Below are positions 1 through 10,502 of a stretch of DNA of 64,000 nucleotides, piece after piece. Every line of letters starts with the position of its first letter. Position 1 is the stretch's first letter. Source of the stretch: Medicago truncatula (Eukaryota; Streptophyta; Magnoliopsida; Fabales; Fabaceae). The position numbers and the translations under genes were made by a program. The notes under the pieces were generated by a model. That model made no database searches. It saw only the letters and a program-made list of their open reading frames with translations, and was not told where the DNA came from. Location of the stretch: NCBI RefSeq assembly GCF_003473485.1, contig NC_053046.1, positions 9,806,001 through 9,870,000 of the forward strand. Direction: 5' to 3'.

Positions 1-1145
1 ATTGAGTGGACAATTTCTCCTATAATTTATAATAAATTTAATTTGATTTTGTGTGGTGGGTAACCTGATTCTACAAAACTTTGCTATAATATCCACAAAT
101 CGTGCCAAATTGAAAAGTTTGCAAGTAATATATAGAAAAACAGGAAAGTACTTGTTTTAATCGTGTGATATTTGCTTACCATCCATTGCAAATTGCAACC
201 GTACAACAAGGCTAAAACAAAAAGACAACGACTTCATGTCGTTTTCTGAACATATTTGGACCTGCTATGATAAAGAAATGAAGAAAATTTGTTCATTGTT
301 ATCTTAAATATTAAGAGCCAAAGAAGAATACAAATATGCTGATTATATTTAATGACAGACTAACTACTATTGCCTCAATGGCTTAGTCATGGCCAACTAA
401 TCAAACTACTTGTCAAATTTGACTTGTTCCTGGTGATTATTTTATTTCACAATATTAAAACATGACTATGTGATTCATATCTAAATATGCATGCAATTCA
501 TATTTCATAAAATGCATGGTAACAGAAACAAGGAAATGAAGAATACTAGTGTGAAATGTGGAGGAATAAGAGAGGTTTATTTACAGTTTACAATTTGAAA
601 TGGTGAATTCATGTAGAAGATAACTCAATATTTCACCAAATAGGACTCCATTCATGTCATGGAGACCCATAACCATAAAGATACAAGGTGCATATAAATC
701 ATTGAGAACAATTTACATTAATTTTCACCCAACATACCATACCCCAACAAGTAAGGAGATTTAATGCGGGGCCTAAGTTGTATAAATCTCTAACTACAGT
801 AATGCTACTAAAACTATTGATGTCAATCATTAATACGTGGTGACATACAAGTATCAATATCTAACTTGAGTTTCAATAAAAAATCTAAAATTGTAGCCAC
901 AATCTAATGCTGCCGTATCCTGCCAACAAAATAATTGGCTATGAATCAGAAATTTAATCATTGAAATTGTTGGACTGGGATTGCATGTGGTAGTGATTCC
1001 ATGCAGCTTCATGCTATAAATAATTATGGTCATTAATTTCATATCGGATGACTCAGATTACACAATGATAAAATATGTTGTAAACGATCTCAAACAATTG
1101 TGTTCATATCGGATGCAAAACCGCATGATGCAGTAAACGCACCAA
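1..1145. other. Intergenic, no gene recognised
   Basis: AT-rich sequence with frequent stops in all frames. The longest open frame, about 60 codons near 854-1042, has no recognisable motif. Similarity to the 3' flank of the PPR gene at 4260-6122 begins only at about 1146. Confidence 0.6.
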
Positions 1146-1547
1146 ATCCAATTCTAAAATTGATTATCATAATAGTCTCTTGGAGACTATTTCAAAGACT
1201 AATTTGACGTACCTAAAAGAACTAATGTGAACAACGAATTTCTATTTCACAATCATTTTTAAATTTCAACTTCTTTTTAAGGACCAAATTATTAAAAGCC
1301 TTCAACATCATAGACTAAATTGAGGATGCACTTATCAATAACTTATATGGTATTCATCATTGACAACATGGAATGTTCCAATGCAGATGAAAAAATTGCA
1401 CTGTGAAACCACCCTTTGGAACAAATTTGAAGTCTCCCTAATCCACTAGACTACTAGATTAAATAATCTATATTGGACACATTCTTCCTGAAATTGTTTT
1501 GTAGACCCAAACTAAGTAGCAGTGATTTCCAAATAAATTGGCCAGGT
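1146..1547 (-). pseudogene. Duplicated 3' end of the PPR gene (last codons plus 3' flank)
   Basis: This segment matches 3958-4355, the last roughly 30 codons, stop codon and about 300 bp of 3' flank of the intact PPR gene at 4260-6122. The translated end ([14 protein letters not shown]...) differs from the intact gene by only a few residues, and non-coding landmarks such as AACATGGAATGTTCCAATGC occur in both copies. The copy has no upstream PPR repeats. At about 1547 it joins a glutamate-receptor fragment in the same orientation and frame. It cannot encode a PPR protein. Confidence 0.85.
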
Positions 1548-2230
1548 AGTGTAGATAACTTTGAATCATTTGAGAATGTGATTTGGTTTCCTTGTTTCAA
1601 AAATGCATCAAGTGCATGAGCAAGAGCATAAATAGTATCATATGCATAGAGAGACAAAAAACTAAGTCCAAGAGGGCCACTATCAGTATTTCCGCGAGTC
1701 AAGTTTTGCCATTTAGAAACAAACTTTCTTTTAAGCTCCGAATATGGCGTGTGCACGCGTGTTGTCAACACTTCTTGGATTTCATCCATTGCATCAGAAG
1801 ACAATGGACTATTTATATCAAGAATAGCAGAAAGAAAAGCAGTGGTTATCCATACATAACCAGTTCCCATCATTCCAAGATTCTTCGCGACACTAAACAC
1901 TTTTGGGCCACCAATAGTGTTGGCGTGAACTACTATAACTCTTGATTCAGCAAGAGCCACCTGAACTAGCACATTAGTTATCACCTAATGCACCAATTCC
2001 ATTCCTTCCATTATCATCATCAATATATACAGCAACGGCTTCTTTCCATCCATAGTAGTCAACAAGGTCTGCTATTGCAGCCATTTGATAAAGATCGCTG
2101 TGACAAGTTCTGATAAAGAATGGGAATTGAAGTGAAGAAAGGGTAGGGTCTAAAGCTGAAAATGAGAGAAGAGGAACTTGAAGCTCATTTGCAATATGAG
2201 TTATGACATGAGCTGTTACAGAACTATGAG
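1548..2230 (-). pseudogene. Glutamate receptor-like (GLR) exon fragment
   Basis: This is a nearly identical copy of gene positions about 15064-15822, the 5' half of the large second coding exon of the GLR gene at 14437-18418. It encodes part of the amino-terminal (LIVBP-like) domain, from [15 protein letters not shown] to NDSKLST. A 71 bp deletion between two GATAA direct repeats (15312 and 15383 in the intact gene) shifts the frame and leaves two open pieces. There is no promoter, no ligand-binding core and no channel. On the 5' side the fragment abuts a copia gag zinc knuckle and on the 3' side a PPR tail, so it is a captured fragment rather than a decayed gene in place. Confidence 0.9.
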
Positions 2231-2937
2231 TGACCCAACTTGTGACACTTAAAGCACTTATACTTATCCTTGTTACCGCTCTTTGAGCTTCCTCGGTTAC
2301 CTCTACCTCCACCATTTCCTTTTGAAACACTAAGGCCGTCACTGTTTTCATCCGCTCTCAAGTCCTTGGACTTGGTCAACTCCTTGGTTCTTAAAGCCGC
2401 TTGAACTTCTTTCAAGGTGACAGTGCATTATTTGCCATAGAGCATGGTATCCTTAAAGGATTCAAATGATCTCGGTAGAGCACACAACAAGAGTATAGCC
2501 TTGTCTTCGTCCTCAAGTTGCACCTCAATGTTCTCCAAATCATCAAGGATTTTGTTGAACTCCGCCAATTGCTCCATCACGGTCTTTGACTCCACCATCT
2601 TGAATGAGTAGAGTTGTTGCTTAAGGAATTGCCTATGAGCCAAAGACTTGGTCATATACAACGATTCCAACTTTGACCATATCGATGCCGCGGTTGGTTC
2701 CTTCGCGACATCCCTCAAAACTTTGTCCCCGAGGCACAAGACAATGGCACTCCTAGCCTTGTCCATCATCTCGGTCTTCTCCTCTTGTGACATGGTGTCC
2801 GGTAAAGCACCTTCACCCTTCAAAGCTTTCTCACACTTTTGTTGTATCAACACCGCTTGCATCTTCACCTTCCATAACCCAAAATCGTTAATTCCGGTGA
2901 ACTTCTCGATATCCCACTTTGAACCCATGGTACTCAC
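2231..2937 (-). pseudogene. Copia-type gag fragment, truncated
   Basis: From the ATG at 2937 the frame reads a UBN2-type gag of Ty1/copia elements (WDIEKFTGINDFGLWKVKM near the N-terminus). It is interrupted by one TAA at about 2428 and resumes in frame to a CX2C zinc knuckle start (CFKCHKLGH). There it is cut off and replaced by GLR sequence. Protease, integrase, reverse transcriptase and RNase H are absent. With the LTR at 2977-3765 and the primer-binding-like stretch at 2957-2975 it forms the 5' end of a retrotransposon on the minus strand. Confidence 0.85.
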
Positions 2938-2976
2938 TAAACCAAATCACTCCTATGCCCCACGGTGGGCGCCAAT

Positions 2977-3765
2977 TGTTGTGAATTCCGATCTCAAAAC
3001 CACACCAATACAAAGTATGATGTGTGGAGCAAAGGAAAGTAGTAACCACCAACAAAGTGTGTGCAAGCAAAAATCAACAAAACAGCACCTAGATCTAATC
3101 TAGGAAAGAAGTGAAAAACACAATACACAAGCACAAGATAAACGGAGAGGGAAGAGGAAAACAAAGACACCAAAGAGATTGTTCACCCAGTTCGGTCCAA
3201 ACTTGACCTACTCTGGAGGAGAGATTGAACTCTCCAATCCACTATCAATGAGTTCTTACAAAAGAGATACAAAAGAGTTACAAGAAATTAGATTTGACAA
3301 GTTCACAAGGAACAACCTTAATTTCTACCCTTTTTCCAATCTCACCAAGACACTCAATGATTTTCACTCACCAAGGTGTTTCCCATGTTTCCCAACCCAA
3401 GAGAAGCTCTAATCAAAGACTCTAAACCCTAGAGTTACTCCCTTTGATTTCCCAAGTTTCTCTCTCTTCCAACTCTCCTTCAAATCTGCACAAGAACACT
3501 TAAATACTAGCCCTCCACTGATAAAATCGTGTCACGATTTTCAGGTCGTGTCACGAATGGTGCGTTCGTCGCAAGAAACGACCAGTCCTTATCATGGAAA
3601 CTTAACGAGCAAGTTTTCAAATCGTGTCACGATTTCCCACAATCGTGTCACGATTTGGCACCCTGCAAACCAGCTCACGGCATCACGAAATCGTGTCACG
3701 ATGCCAAATTCGTGTCACGATTTCCCTGTTCTTCCAGACCACAAATTTGAAGACAAATCTCAACA
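2977..3765 (-). repeat. 5' LTR of the truncated copia-type element
   Basis: In minus orientation the segment begins TGTTGAGATTTG and ends TTCACAACA, giving a 5 bp inverted terminal pair TGTTG/CAACA. One base further on comes TTGGCGCCCACCGTGGGGC (2975-2957), the expected position of a tRNA primer-binding site, and gag starts at 2937. A TATA-like TATTTAAG lies near 3500. No matching 3' LTR is found in the window, so no target duplication can be tested. Confidence 0.75.
3525..3723. promoter_or_regulatory. Clustered palindromic motifs in LTR U3
   Basis: At least five copies of TCGTGTCACGA (usually within AATCGTGTCACGATTT) occur in 200 bp, with diverged copies such as TCGTGTCACGAATGG. They lie directly upstream, in minus orientation, of the LTR TATA-like box near 3500, so they sit where U3 enhancer elements would be. 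Their role as binding sites is inferred only from position and repetition. Confidence 0.55.
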
Positions 3766-3803
3766 TAATAAATATTTACACTGGCAGTGTATATGTATTA
3801 AAT

Positions 3804-3844
3804 GATTATAATAATGGATTTAAATCAAATCCATTATTATAATC
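3804..3844. repeat. Perfect 18 bp hairpin outside the LTR
   Basis: GATTATAATAATGGATTT is followed by a 5 nt spacer and its exact reverse complement. It lies about 40 bp beyond the LTR end, next to a TTTACACTGGCAGTGTA motif of the kind seen at MITE ends. It may be a MITE remnant; nothing shows that it is functional. Confidence 0.5.
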
Positions 3845-4259
3845 TGAAAATAGTTGAACTAACTTTGACCATATATGTTTGTAACGTTTTAAAATATCCA
3901 ATTCTGAAATTGTTGGGTGAGACAGTTTATTCATTAAATTAACAAAACATCAGAATGATACGTAAAATAGATTATCACAATAGTCTCCCGGAGACGATTT
4001 CAAAGCTATTTTGATATACCTAAAAGAACTCATGTAAACAACAAATTTCTATTTCATGATCATTTTCAAATATCATTTTTTTCAGACCAAATCATTAAAA
4101 GCCTACAATTTCATAGACTAAATCAGTGATTTACTTATCAATAACTTACATGGTATTGATCATTGACAACATGGAATGTTCCAATGCAGATGGCAAAATT
4201 GCTCTGGTGAAACCACCCTTTGGAACAAAAATTTGAAGTCTCCTAAATCTACTAGACTA

Positions 4260-6122
4260 CTAGAGTAAATAATCTATATTGGACACATTCTTATTGAAAT
4301 TGTTTTGTAGACTCAAACTAAGTAGCAGTGATTTCCAAATACATTGGTCAGGAAGGATACCCTTCTCTACCATTTCCAAAAAGACCTGCAAAGCTTTCTG
4401 AATGTCCCCCTTCCTACATAACACATCAATCAAAGGGCTGTAAGTTTCTGTATTTGGTACACAACCTCTTGCAGTAATATCTTCCATAAACTTTAAGGCA
4501 CTTTCAATTTTTCCTTGTTCACAAAACTCAGTGATGATAGCATTGAATGTGGATGCAATGGGAAAACAGTTATTACTTATCATTTCATTGATAAGCTCAA
4601 CGGCCTCTCGGATACTACCGTGTTGCGAAAAGCCATGAACAAGAGAGTTATAAACTAGAATACTTGGAATACCACCTTCATCAATCATCTTATCATATAT
4701 ATTCTTTGCATCTTCAATTGCACCTTCCTTGCATTTCTGTATAATAGTCATGCTTCTGTCAACAGCTCTAGGGAACAATTTTCCCATCTTTGCTAGAAAC
4801 TCAGATGCCTCGTCGAAACGATTTTGCTTAAATAGACCATATATTATGCTATTGTAAGGACTAATGTGCCCTTTAGAGCCTTCCTTGGTTTCCTCCATTA
4901 ACTCTAAAATCGAAAAACCATCTTCAATTCTTCCTTCTGAACACAAACCTCTAATCATCGTGTCGAAAGTAACAAAGTTCCGGTTGATCCCATCTGTCTT
5001 CATATCATTAAAAAGATCAAGAGCCAAATCCAACATTCTAGACTCACAAAACCCATATATTAATATATTATAAGTATCCACATTTGGAAGATAGCCTTTA
5101 TTCTCCATCTGCTTCAGGAAATGAAGTCCAACTTTCACTTTTCCCACTCCACAAAACCCCTTTATCAATGTATTGTAAGCCACAGCATCAAGTGAACCCC
5201 CCAAGCTCTCAACTCTCTCAAGCACCTCGGCAGCCTCCGTTACACGGCCAGCATTGCATAGAATCTCAACCACCTTAGTCACGGTAACAACATCAGGTAC
5301 AAGACTCAATGCAAAGCACTTCTCAAGCAAAACAAGAGCTTGGACTAAATTCTCTTCCTTATAATAAGAAGATATCAAAATATTAAACGTAACCTCATTC
5401 GGGTCCACCATCTCATTCATCAAGCTCCTAGCCCTACCAACTTTTCCATTCCTACAAAGTGCATGAAGCAAAGTATTGTAAATAACAGTATTTGGTGTAA
5501 CCCCGTTATTCTTAATAAGCTGCAAAAGCTTAAAACCTTCACCAATCCTATTCGTTAAACAAAGTCCCTTCATCAAAATCCCAAAAGTATAATCATCACC
5601 ACGAACACCACTCTCCATCATACTCTTTCTATAAAACTCTCTAGCCATATCAATATCCTCTTTCACAAGAACATCCAAAATCGAGTTAAAAATCTTCAAA
5701 GACGGCGTACCATGAAACTTGTAAGCCAAGTCAAGAACTGTGATGACCCGCCTGGTCATTCCAGCCCGGGACAGTCCCCGGACAATTGTTATGAAGATAT
5801 CTTCACCTGGGTTAGCTCCGATTGAGGTAGGCATTTCGTCGAGCAGTTGCTTGACGGTATCAAAACGACGAAAAATGCAGAGTTTGTGGATTAATGTACG
5901 GTATGTGGATTGGGAGTGGGTGAATTTGGAGAAGGTTGAGGCCCATCTGAAGGTTTGGAGTGCCTCGGAAGAGGTTTTTTGGTCGAGGATTAGCTGACAA
6001 AGGTGGTCTTGTGTTGGTGGCAAAGATGATGATGAAGAGTAATGTGATTGGAAATGCGAATGATACTTAAGAAAACAAGCGTATGGGCGTGACAGGATTG
6101 TAGAATGTTGTAATAGTTTCAT
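4260..6122 (-). CDS. P-class pentatricopeptide repeat protein (At2g17525-like)
   Basis: An intronless gene of 620 codons from the ATG at 6122; a longer frame to 6152 begins with TTG and is not used. The N-terminus is rich in Ser, His and basic residues and looks like a mitochondrial targeting peptide. From about residue 70 it consists of tandem 35-residue P-type repeats of the form VxYNTLIxGxCxxGKxxxAxxLxxxM. There is no E, DYW or SMR domain. P-class proteins bind organellar RNA one base per repeat and act in processing, stability or translation. The family architecture and phrases such as [13 protein letters not shown] resemble Arabidopsis At2g17525, predicted mitochondrial; this comparison is from memory. 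The last codons and 3' flank are duplicated at 1146-1547. Confidence 0.9.
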   Translation of the reverse strand: MKLLQHSTILSRPYACFLKYHSHFQSHYSSSSSLPPTQDHLCQLILDQKTSSEALQTFRWASTFSKFTHSQSTYRTLIHKLCIFRRFDTVKQLLDEMPTSIGANPGEDIFITIVRGLSRAGMTRRVITVLDLAYKFHGTPSLKIFNSILDVLVKEDIDMAREFYRKSMMESGVRGDDYTFGILMKGLCLTNRIGEGFKLLQLIKNNGVTPNTVIYNTLLHALCRNGKVGRARSLMNEMVDPNEVTFNILISSYYKEENLVQALVLLEKCFALSLVPDVVTVTKVVEILCNAGRVTEAAEVLERVESLGGSLDAVAYNTLIKGFCGVGKVKVGLHFLKQMENKGYLPNVDTYNILIYGFCESRMLDLALDLFNDMKTDGINRNFVTFDTMIRGLCSEGRIEDGFSILELMEETKEGSKGHISPYNSIIYGLFKQNRFDEASEFLAKMGKLFPRAVDRSMTIIQKCKEGAIEDAKNIYDKMIDEGGIPSILVYNSLVHGFSQHGSIREAVELINEMISNNCFPIASTFNAIITEFCEQGKIESALKFMEDITARGCVPNTETYSPLIDVLCRKGDIQKALQVFLEMVEKGILPDQCIWKSLLLSLSLQNNFNKNVSNIDYLL

Positions 6123-6271
6123 CTCGCGTGAAATGGTGTGCGAGAAAGACAAGCAACAAAATCAATGTTTGTTGTTCTTGAAGTACAAGTCTGTTCGGTT
6201 AGATGTTTTACTGTCGTTTTTTTTACTACAGAAGTACTCCCTGTCCAAAATGATTGCTTTTTGTGTGTGTG
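6123..6271. other. PPR 5' flank up to the hAT insertion
   Basis: Short upstream region of the PPR gene. It contains a GT-rich stretch in which the hAT element inserted, duplicating TGTGTGTG at 6264-6271. No clear TATA box is seen. Confidence 0.4.
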
Positions 6272-7395
6272 CTGTGAAGCCCCGATACTTTAAAATGGAT
6301 GACGTACCGTATCCCCTGTGTATCCTGCATCGATACCTGCCCGATACTTCCCGATACGTATCCAGAGAGTATCCAAATATTAAATTTTATTTTTTTAAAA
6401 AATAATTATCCAATACATCCCGATACGCACATATAGATACTTGTGTTTTTTTTTTTTTTTTTTTTATGTAAAAAATAAAAACATTATATTACTATAATAT
6501 ATATACATTTCCTTTATCTTTCTTTGGTGTCAGTACGACCCACACCACACAGCTAATTGCATCTTTCCCTTTCTAAGAAATTAGGGTTCCAACTTTTTCT
6601 TCCAAAGTGGTCGCCGTCCACTTTGGCCACCGTCGAACTATCCAAAAGCTTGCTTTAAAGCTTCCTGTACAACCTTGTTCTTCCTCCTGTTGTGAGAGAA
6701 ATTTGAGTACTTTCTCTTTTATCCATTCTTTGAAAAGAAACAAAATGGATCCAAAAAGGGTAGAAGATTTGGTTTATGTGCATATTAATCTTCGACTATT
6801 GTCAAGGAAAGAATGTGGATATAAGAAAGGACAATCAAGAATGTGGGACATTAGAGGAGATGCGCATGAACCGCTTGATGGTGTTGGAATTGAGTTAGCA
6901 GAGTTGTCTTTGGATGAACCGGATTTGGAAGTTGATCTGTATCTTGATGATGAGAATGGAGGAGAGGAGATGTAAACGTCAGTTACTTGTTAGTGTTAAC
7001 TCTTAGTACTGATGTGTTCTTTTTTTGGATATAGTGATTCTTTTTTGGATCGATATAGTATATCACTAACAAGTTCATTTTGGATATAGTGTAGCATTGA
7101 TGTATAACACTGATGGTGCTCTTTTTGGTATATATTGCGTATGTAATTGACTAATGACCACTCTCTTAATCGTCAATATTATATTTATATTAATGTGCTA
7201 CGAGTCTGGTTTCTTGTGTTTGTTAATATACTTGCATAATAAAAAAATGGTTATAATTATATAGTACATTTAATTATATAATTTTTTTTATTAACGTATC
7301 ACAGCCGTATTGTATCTTGATTTTTGAAATTTTGCCGTATCGACATATCGGTGCAGTATCGTATCCGTATCGCATCTCGTATCCGGGCTTCACAG
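6272..7395 (+). mobile_element. Non-autonomous hAT element with 8 bp target duplication
   Basis: The ends are an 11 bp inverted repeat, CTGTGAAGCCC at 6272-6282 and GGGCTTCACAG at 7385-7395. It is flanked by the 8 bp direct repeat TGTGTGTG (6264-6271 and 7396-7403), the duplication size of hAT elements. The subterminal 120 bp on both sides are dense in GATAC/GTATC, as expected for transposase binding repeats. The interior keeps a transposase 3' fragment at 6649-6975. Because the target is a GT repeat, the duplication alone would be weak evidence; the inverted ends and transposase fragment make the call. Confidence 0.88.
6649..6975 (+). pseudogene. hAT transposase C-terminal dimerisation fragment
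   Basis: Open frame of 109 codons whose sequence is the hAT C-terminal dimerisation region: CERNLSTFSFIHSLKRNK, then VEDLVYVHINLRLLSR, then an acidic tail. The catalytic DDE core and BED zinc finger are missing. The tryptophan normally seen in the CERNWST motif is leucine here. It is oriented plus inside the element at 6272-7395. On its own it cannot catalyse transposition. Confidence 0.85.
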
Positions 7396-7462
7396 TGTGT
7401 GTGTATATATGTTTTAAAGCATTCTTCCTACCAACTGAGTCATGCTTATAGAGACACATTTA

Positions 7463-7781
7463 GAGCCTGTTTGAAACACTTTCCGAAAACTCTTTTTTAG
7501 TTTTTAAAAACTTGAAAATTAAAAACTTTTTTGCTAAATTAATTTTTAAAATTACAGTTTTGGAAACTGTTTTGAACTTTTTAGTTTTGGGGACTAAAAC
7601 TAAAACATGTAAAAGGATAACTATTGTAAAAAGGGGATTTGTATATTTCAAAAACTGAAAACAAAAACTATTTCAAACTAGTTTTGGGGACTAAAACTAA
7701 AACAAGTAAAAGGATAACTATTGTAAAAAGGGGATTTGTATATTTCAAAAACTGAAAACAAAAACTATTTCAAACAGGCTC
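7463..7781. mobile_element. Harbinger/Tourist-like MITE with TTA duplication
   Basis: The termini GAGCCTGTTTGAAA and TTTCAAACAGGCTC are perfect 14 bp inverted repeats flanked by TTA at 7460-7462 and 7782-7784, the 3 bp target of PIF/Harbinger elements. The 319 bp body contains a near-perfect 97 bp tandem duplication (7583-7679 and 7680-7776). No coding capacity. Confidence 0.85.
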
Positions 7782-7784
7782 TTA

Positions 7785-8330
7785 ATTTTTTATTTTTTTT
7801 TTAATACACAAAATGTTAATAAGTTAGTGATCGTGTTAATTTGTACTGATTAAATCTTATCTCATGCTTAATTTTTTTTAGATATCTCTTAACTCATCAA
7901 CGGAACTAGTTAAAAAATTATAATTTTTTATTTATTTAAATTAAACCTAGTTGAATATGCAATTATTGGATTTTACCAACTATGAGATGCTATACAATAA
8001 AGTAAGTGTACAAAATGGCGTTTATTGTTTGATTCTAATAATAAAGGTAAAGAGCATATTTAATTGAAGACAACAATTAGAAAACAAAATTGAATGTTCC
8101 TTACAAATTTACAACAAGCTTAAAAAATAAATTATGAAAAACAAACTAATAATAAGTGAAAAGCTTACCCAAATTAAAATTAACTAATTTACTTCATAGT
8201 TCTTCTGAATCAACAATGAACAAATTTTTTTGTGTTCTTGTGCAATTCACCACTTGGCTAAAAGAGACTTATTGATGATGAACCATCTTAAAAAATTGGA
8301 TTGGATGTCTATAGTACCTTTATAGTATAA
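7785..8330. other. Intergenic, AT-rich
   Basis: About 550 bp downstream of the PP2C gene. No frame, RNA gene or structured repeat is recognised. Confidence 0.5.
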
Positions 8331-8497
8331 AAAAAGGGTTAATCCGGTGCACTAAAGCTTCTGCATATGCTGGGTCTGTGAAGGGATCCCACTATTTGGT
8401 GTATTGTATGCAGTCTTACCCTGTTTTCAGGACTTGAACCCGTGACCTTTTGATCACATGACAACAATTTATCAGTTGGTATGAGCACCCACAAAAA
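8331..8497 (-). mobile_element. Au-type tRNA-derived SINE
   Basis: In minus orientation it carries the RNA polymerase III B box GGTTCAAGTCC after GGTCAC. Then follow the block GGGTAAGACTGCATACAATA and the 3' end AGCTTTAGTGCACCGG with an oligo-T end, the arrangement known for the plant Au SINE. No clear target duplication is seen, so it is an old copy. Confidence 0.75.
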
Positions 8498-8540
8498 CTC
8501 AATCTGTACAAATCACTAATCAAAACTTATTCATTCTTCT

Positions 8541-10502
8541 TCATCTACCATTCAACACACCTTTGAGAAGATCAAGACCTTCAGCTGAAATACTCCTTCT
8601 CCTATGTGATCTAGGAATTTCAATTTTAGGAGGTGGATCTTTAGAGAAACAAACCACAACAACAGTTAAATTATCACAAGTGTTTCTTTGAAGTGCCTCA
8701 GTTACAAGTACCTTAGCACATATATTAGGATCATTATGTTGCACAAGTTCCCTCCTAACCATTGTAACAGCACATTGACTACTCATAACATCCCATAATC
8801 CATCACACCCTAATATCAAAAACTCATCTTCTTCTGTTAGAACAATTTCTTCTAGCTCTGGCTCACAACTTAAGGGACTTTTTGAACCTTTTGTACCTTT
8901 TATGTGCCAATCTCCTAGTGCACGTGCCACTGATAGTTGTCCATTTAGGTATCCATCATAGATAACTCCACCTAGTTTTTCAATTCTTAGTTTTTCAGAT
9001 GTGCAATTTGGTTTATGGTCTTTAGAAAGTTCGACTGCTCGGCCACGTTTACCTAATACTGCGCGTGAATCTCCAGCGTTCGCAATCAGCATGGACCTGT
9101 AACAAATTCTTAATCTTAGGCATGTTTTGATAAACAACTTAATTAAACGTTTATAGCATTATGTGTATTTGACCTTTCTTTTTTACAAATATATCCATGA
9201 TCGCGACATATTGACTTAAAAATTTGTTACTAGCATACATGAAAAATAAGTACATAATAAATTTGTCCATGAAGTTGTAAGCAATAAGTTAAAATAGTCA
9301 TTTGGTTAACTTTTTTCAATAGAGTCTATGGTGTGGCCCGTTAACTGAATATGTGGCCCCTCCATGTCGATCCCACATCAATGTCACCACACTAGAGATT
9401 AATATACCTATGAAATTTAGGTATTTTTGGGACTAAGCATAAATGCAATTCTTGACAAATTTGTTTTTAAGATGGCCTAAATTTCATAAGCAAATTAGTC
9501 TCTAGTGAGGGAATAATAATGTGGGATCAACATGCAATGTAACATGTTCATTAATAATACCATGTCACAGCCTCGAATGGCAGAAGTTATCCGAGGAACT
9601 ATTTTGAATGATATTTTCCAATTCGCAAAAATCAAAGACTACTTTAATCGATCCTTACAATTTCAATCAACAATTTATAGATCTAGATGGTGCTTAGGTC
9701 CTTACCTTCCCAAGACAAGGGCTATTAGAGCAGTGGTTCCTGAAGAACTATCAAGAGAACTTGCATCTCTAAATGCATGATCAGCCTTCACAAATGCACT
9801 CTTAACTGCTTTTTTAATGCTAGATGGGAATTGAGAATCTTCAGTTATAAACTTAAGCATGTTCTTTTTGATAAATGATGCTGCATCAACACCACCATGT
9901 CCATCAAATACCTGCATATTAAATTAACATTACATAATCTCCATGAAAAAAATACAACCACATAGAAGATTACTCAACTTAGAAAGAAACATACCCCATA
10001 AAATGCTGATGGATATGGAAGGTCTACTTGTTGTGCAATAGATTCTCTAAGAATATCAATACATATAAATTCATCCTCCATGTATTGCTTTGGTCCTTTC
10101 TCAGAACTGCTTCCAGATCTCAATATAAGTGGAAATTCTGATTTATCTTCTGTATTTGTTTTAAGGCCAACAATAGTATTAAGATTTGATTCCTATAGCC
10201 ACAATATAGAATAAGACATAATTGTTAATTAACACTATTAACAAAATACAAATACAAATACAAATGAACATATAATGACATAGTATTCTTGTTGTCACGA
10301 TCTACTGAGATTCAGTCCTTACCGAATCAACGAGCCATGAAGAGCTGCTGCAATGACGCATAGTGGCAGAATGATCCCTTGGAGGCTTCCCAACAACATT
10401 CTGATTCAAACTCCCCAAGGTATCATCATTTTGATCTTCCATGATGGAACACACACTTAATGTAGCTGCTACCTCAGAGCTGCAACAATTCCCTGGTGCC
10501 AT
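8541..10502 (-). CDS. Protein phosphatase 2C, four exons
   Basis: Exons on the minus strand: 10502-10323, 10192-9995, 9911-9706 and 9096-8541, all with GT-AG borders, giving 379 residues. PP2C motifs occur in order: YMEDEF near 97, FYGVFDGHGG near 124-133, SGTTALIAL near 183, [12 protein letters not shown] near 198, [30 protein letters not shown] and DNLTVVVV near the end. These include the aspartates that bind the two Mn/Mg ions. The tail [13 protein letters not shown] is typical of the subgroup around Arabidopsis PP2CG1, inferred from memory. The product should be a cytosolic or nuclear Ser/Thr phosphatase. The first exon (about 60 residues) is low in motifs, as usual for the variable N-terminus. 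No signal peptide or membrane segment. Confidence 0.93.
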
